Shown piece after piece: positions 5,106-6,653 of a stretch of DNA of 6,653 nt. Position numbers and translations under genes: made by a program. Below the pieces are notes generated by a model, which was given only the letters and a program-made list of their open reading frames with translations, did no database searches and was not told where the DNA came from. Location of the stretch: the NCBI GenBank assembly GCA_900550745.1, contig URTO01000111.1, positions 1 to 6,653 on the forward strand, in the 5' to 3' direction. Numbering within the stretch: position 1 is the stretch's first letter; every line of letters starts with the position of its first letter. The DNA is from an uncultured Desulfovibrio sp. GTDB taxonomy: Bacteria; Desulfobacterota; Desulfovibrionia; Desulfovibrionales; Desulfovibrionaceae.

Positions 5106-6035
5106 TTAAACCCTGTCTGCGGGAATATCGTCAAGGCGGTATGGCGTCGCCTGATACACGCAGTAGTTCAGCCAGTTGGAATAGAACAAATGGGCATGGG
5201 CCCGCCAACTGACCAGCGGGGGGCGCGTCGCATCGTCTTCGGGGTAATAATGTGCCGGAGGCGCGATTTCCAAGCCCTTGGCCACATCCCGCCGATACTC
5301 GGCATCCAGCGTATCCCGGTCGTATTCAAGATGCCCGGTGATGAACATGCTCCGCCCGTCGAGCGTACCGGCCACAAGCACCCCGGCCTCATCCGACTCG
5401 GCCAAAATCTCCAGCGAGGGGATCTTGGCGATGTCCTCGCTTCGGACTTCGGTATGCCGGGAGTGCGGCGCATGGAACACATCGTCGAACCCCCGGAACA
5501 ACTGGTTTGTAGGATCATTGATGGTATGGCTGAAAATGCCGGAAAGCTTGCGCGGAAGCCCATACTTCGGGATGCCGTAATGATGGTACAGCCCCGCCTG
5601 CGCGCCCCAGCATATATATAATGTAGCGTGCACATGCTTTTTCGCATAGTCCATGATGCCGACGAGCTCGTCCCAGTAGTCCACTTCCTCAAAGGCGAGC
5701 TGTTCCACCGGCGCACCGGTGATGATCATGCCGTCGAATGAACTGTCGCGCACCTGCGAAAACGTCTTATAAAAACGCTCAAGATGCTGCGGCGCGGTAT
5801 TTTTGGATTCGTGCCCCTCAGCCCGCAGAAGCGTCACGTTCACCTGTAGGGGCGTATTGCCGAGCAGACGCAGCAACTGCGTTTCCGTGGCGATCTTGGT
5901 CGGCATCAGGTTGACGATGGCGATCTCCAGAGGCCGGATGTCCTGACGGTTGGCGCGGCCTTCCGTCATGACAAAAATGTTTTCGCCTTCCAGTATCGGG
6001 CGGGCAGGCAAATCTTCAGGAATCTTGATAGGCAC
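5106..6035 (-). CDS. metA: Homoserine O-acetyltransferase (MetA family)
   Basis: MetA activates homoserine for methionine synthesis. The product carries EIAIVNLMPTKIATETQ, the catalytic cysteine in CWGAQAGLYHHYG (C142) and the His/Glu pair in GHLEYDRDTL (H235, E237). Position 111 is Glu (GAPVEQL), the residue shown in Bacillus cereus MetA to favour acetyl-CoA; succinyl-specific E. coli MetA has Gly. This fits the MetY partner. I choose the GTG at 6035 (VPIKIPEDLPA). It aligns with the E. coli start, lies 8 nt after the GGAG of GAAGGAG, and gives 309 residues with catalytic numbering identical to E. coli. The longer frame's GTG at 6044 overlaps that Shine-Dalgarno sequence. It is first in a probable metA-metY-rrf2 block, divergent from tupA. 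Residues 139-141, just before C142, use TTA TAT ATA, codons unusual for this GC-rich gene. Confidence 0.96.
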   Translation of the reverse strand: MPIKIPEDLPARPILEGENIFVMTEGRANRQDIRPLEIAIVNLMPTKIATETQLLRLLGNTPLQVNVTLLRAEGHESKNTAPQHLERFYKTFSQVRDSSFDGMIITGAPVEQLAFEEVDYWDELVGIMDYAKKHVHATLYICWGAQAGLYHHYGIPKYGLPRKLSGIFSHTINDPTNQLFRGFDDVFHAPHSRHTEVRSEDIAKIPSLEILAESDEAGVLVAGTLDGRSMFITGHLEYDRDTLDAEYRRDVAKGLEIAPPAHYYPEDDATRPPLVSWRAHAHLFYSNWLNYCVYQATPYRLDDIPADRV

Positions 6036-6073
6036 GGAAAACACTCCTTCGCAGCGATAAAGGTATGGCGACT

Positions 6074-6103
6074 TTCCTACTCAATTGATATGGATTCTGT
6101 CAA
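6074..6103 (-). promoter_or_regulatory. Candidate promoter for metA
   Basis: On the minus strand a perfect TTGACA -35 (6103-6098) is followed after 18 nt by TAGGAA (6079-6074), a poor -10. The palindrome TCAATTGA (6081-6088) lies in the spacer, and the 10-bp palindrome CAACCGGTTG (6110-6119) is 6 nt upstream of the -35. The leader to the GTG at 6035 would be about 30 nt, too short for a riboswitch. The -35 is convincing, the -10 is not. Confidence 0.4.
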
Positions 6104-6164
6104 GCCGGACAACCGGTTGCCGACTTCCATCCTTTTTGCCGGACTTGGCAGCCCCATTGCGCAC

Positions 6165-6198
6165 CCGCCTTGATTTTAGGGGCAAGGCGGAGCATACT
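6165..6198 (+). promoter_or_regulatory. Candidate tupA promoter with overlapping inverted repeat
   Basis: On the plus strand TTGATT (6170-6175) and CATACT (6193-6198) are separated by 17 nt, each 4/6 to consensus. A perfect 8-bp inverted repeat, CCGCCTTG (6165-6172) and CAAGGCGG (6183-6190), with centres 18 bp apart, covers the -35 and spacer, as a repressor operator would. A second small repeat, AACG-N4-CGTT (6202-6213), lies near the expected transcription start. Confidence 0.4.
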
Positions 6199-6263
6199 CG
6201 AAACGATTACGTTCAAATTCGTGACTGCCGCACGGCACAACCTTTTGCAAGGAGCGTTTTTCA

Positions 6264-6653
6264 ATGCGTCTGCTCAGAGCCTTCCTCGTCCTTTCCCTTC
6301 TGCTGCTGCCCCAGATGGCCAACGCCGAAACCTTGATGATGGCGACCACCACCAGCACGCAGGATACCGGCCTTCTGGAATACCTCCAGCCCATCTTCAA
6401 AAAGGACACGGGCATCGACCTGAAATGGATTTCCGTAGGCACGGGCAAAGCCCTCGCCCACGGCAAGGACTGCGACGTCGACGTGCTGCTCGTGCACGCC
6501 CCCGCCCTTGAAGAAAAATTCGTAGCCGACGGCTTCGGCGTAGACCGCCATCAGGTGATGTACAACGATTTCGTGCTGATCGGGCCCGCCGCCGACCCGG
6601 CAGGCGTCAAGGGCAAGGACATCCCCGCCGCCCTGAAGACCTTCGCCGAAAAA
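6264..6653 (+). CDS. tupA: Tungstate ABC transporter substrate-binding protein TupA (5' part)
   Basis: This is a periplasmic oxyanion-binding protein that delivers tungstate to a TupB/TupC permease and ATPase, supplying tungsten for enzymes such as W-formate dehydrogenase or aldehyde oxidoreductase. The 130 codons visible are open to the right edge, about half of a typical TupA of about 270 residues. The Sec signal peptide is MRLLRAFLVLSLLLLPQMANA, with cleavage after A21. TupA-specific motifs are TTTSTQDTGLL (28-38), whose Ser/Thr cluster contributes to anion binding, WISVGTGKAL (55-64), DVLLVHAPALE (73-83) and VMYNDFVLIGP (98-108). These favour TupA over ModA. The ATG at 6264 has AAGGAG 9 nt upstream. 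It is divergent from metA, and tupB and tupC would be expected beyond the window. Phosphate- or molybdate-binding relatives are less likely. Confidence 0.93.
   Translation, partial: MRLLRAFLVLSLLLLPQMANAETLMMATTTSTQDTGLLEYLQPIFKKDTGIDLKWISVGTGKALAHGKDCDVDVLLVHAPALEEKFVADGFGVDRHQVMYNDFVLIGPAADPAGVKGKDIPAALKTFAEK

Overview
The window reads as chromosomal DNA from a GC-rich Gram-negative anaerobe, most likely a member of the Desulfovibrionaceae (Desulfovibrio/Bilophila type). This is inferred from the style of the SecD, YajC, Rrf2 and TupA proteins and from a tungstate transporter beside sulfide-using methionine genes. The genus cannot be fixed from sequence alone. Six complete genes lie on the minus strand. 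A seventh, on the plus strand, runs off the right edge. No RNA gene, IS element, phage gene or cas gene was seen.

Layout, read in the minus direction from the right. (1) A 228-bp divergent intergenic region separates tupA (plus strand, 5' half only) from metA; each side has a candidate promoter and there are several inverted repeats. (2) metA encodes homoserine O-acyltransferase and carries the glutamate that marks acetyl-CoA use. (3) A 361-bp gap holds two near-identical 29-nt repeats 60 nt apart. (4) metY encodes O-acetylhomoserine sulfhydrylase. (5) An Rrf2-family regulator starts 37 nt after metY and has three cysteines placed as in IscR. (6) An unidentified secreted protein overlaps the regulator by ATGA. 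(7) A short gap with a probable promoter leads to yajC. (8) A 196-bp gap that can form two adjacent hairpins precedes secD. (9) The last 58 bases contain a perfect 10-bp hairpin; secF would be expected beyond the left edge.

How the genes work together: MetA should make O-acetylhomoserine from homoserine and acetyl-CoA. MetY would then replace the acetate with sulfide to give homocysteine, a direct sulfhydrylation route that suits an organism generating abundant H2S. The adjacent Rrf2 protein is a plausible iron-sulfur or sulfur-status sensor for this block, but its targets are inferred. YajC and SecD belong to the accessory part of the Sec translocon and form a separate housekeeping unit. TupA would capture tungstate in the periplasm for tungsten enzymes.

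Most of the window is ordinary core metabolism and secretion. The points most worth a second look are the structured yajC-secD gap with its small ORF, the repeat pair upstream of metY, the regulator/secreted-protein pair, and the acetyl-type MetA.
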